A stretch of 5,998 nucleotides of DNA from an uncultured Bacilli bacterium (lineage in GTDB: Bacteria; Bacillota_I; Bacilli_A; RFN20; CAG-826), in the NCBI GenBank assembly GCA_934168325.1, contig CAKPNG010000061.1, positions 1 through 5,998 on the forward strand, given 5' to 3'. Below the pieces are notes generated by a model. The model was not told where the DNA came from. It saw only the letters and a list, made by a program, of their open reading frames with translations, and made no database searches. A program made the position numbers and the translations under genes. Position 1 is the stretch's first letter. Every line of letters starts with the position of its first letter. Shown here in pieces: positions 5,931 through 5,998 of the stretch.

Positions 5931-5998
5931 TTTAAATTGTTAAATCCGTTTTTAAAAAATAACGACTTATCGTATTTATTTGTAGTTTAATTAAAACA
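5931..5998 (+). other. Probable decayed continuation of the transposase, cut by the window end
   Basis: Reading on in the same frame past the TAA gives 19 open codons (FKLLNPFLKNNDLSYLFVV) before another TAA at 5988-5990. In the +2 frame the last bases read ICSLIKT, which would continue the LSYLF segment in the way transposases of this kind do (a hydrophobic segment ending LIxxR). This suggests one nonsense change and one frameshift. The segment is too short to be sure, and no other gene or RNA is seen in it. Confidence 0.35.

Larger units (their letters stand above)
5471..5998 (+). mobile_element. Left part of a probable insertion sequence (IS1634-like), right end outside the window
   Basis: After the very AT-rich ATPase gene the sequence changes at about 5471-5515 to a block with more G and C (tatacccgtcttttgcat, then tagtacactag and attccgc). 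Then come a hairpin terminator, a promoter, an SD and a transposase-like frame. That order is common at IS left ends, where a terminator shields the transposase from outside transcription. The terminal inverted repeat cannot be proved because the other end is missing, so the left boundary is a guess based on composition. Confidence 0.45.

Overview
The window is AT-rich, uses TAA stops and shows no sign of TGA read as tryptophan. It looks like a chromosomal segment of a low-GC Gram-positive or wall-less relative (Bacilli, Erysipelotrichia or RF39-like gut lineages). The support is the SipW-type secretion genes, a DUF4143 ATPase, and a transposase N-terminus of a type common in such genomes. The exact taxon cannot be read from the sequence.

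Positions 1-3989 form a probable three-gene secretion cassette on the + strand. It starts with a 903-residue multidomain surface or matrix protein (87-2798) that carries a SipW-cognate signal peptide. Fifteen bases later comes a 50-codon gene (2814-2966) that repeats only the signal peptide and first mature residues of its big neighbour. An AT-only palindrome follows. The third gene encodes an enlarged SipW-type signal peptidase of 322 residues with Ser/His catalytic motifs (3021-3989). A hairpin terminator (4017-4042) ends the unit. The proposed logic is that the peptidase at the membrane processes the large protein and the mini-protein. By analogy with TasA/TapA/SipW of Bacillus, the mini-protein could seed or cap an extracellular fibre; this last step is inference.

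Positions 4043-5455 hold a stand-alone ATPase of the AAA_14/DUF4143 type. Its upstream region has three copies of an 18-bp near-palindrome spaced exactly 33 bp apart. The second and third copies overlap a plausible -35 and -10, so this looks like an operator array controlling the ATPase gene.

Positions 5456-5998 look like the left part of an insertion sequence: a less AT-rich block, a perfect 12-bp hairpin with a T-run, a good promoter, an SD and a 90-codon reading frame resembling the N-terminus of IS1634-type transposases. The frame stops early, and transposase-like residues seem to continue past the stop, so the gene is probably decayed. The window ends before the rest can be seen.
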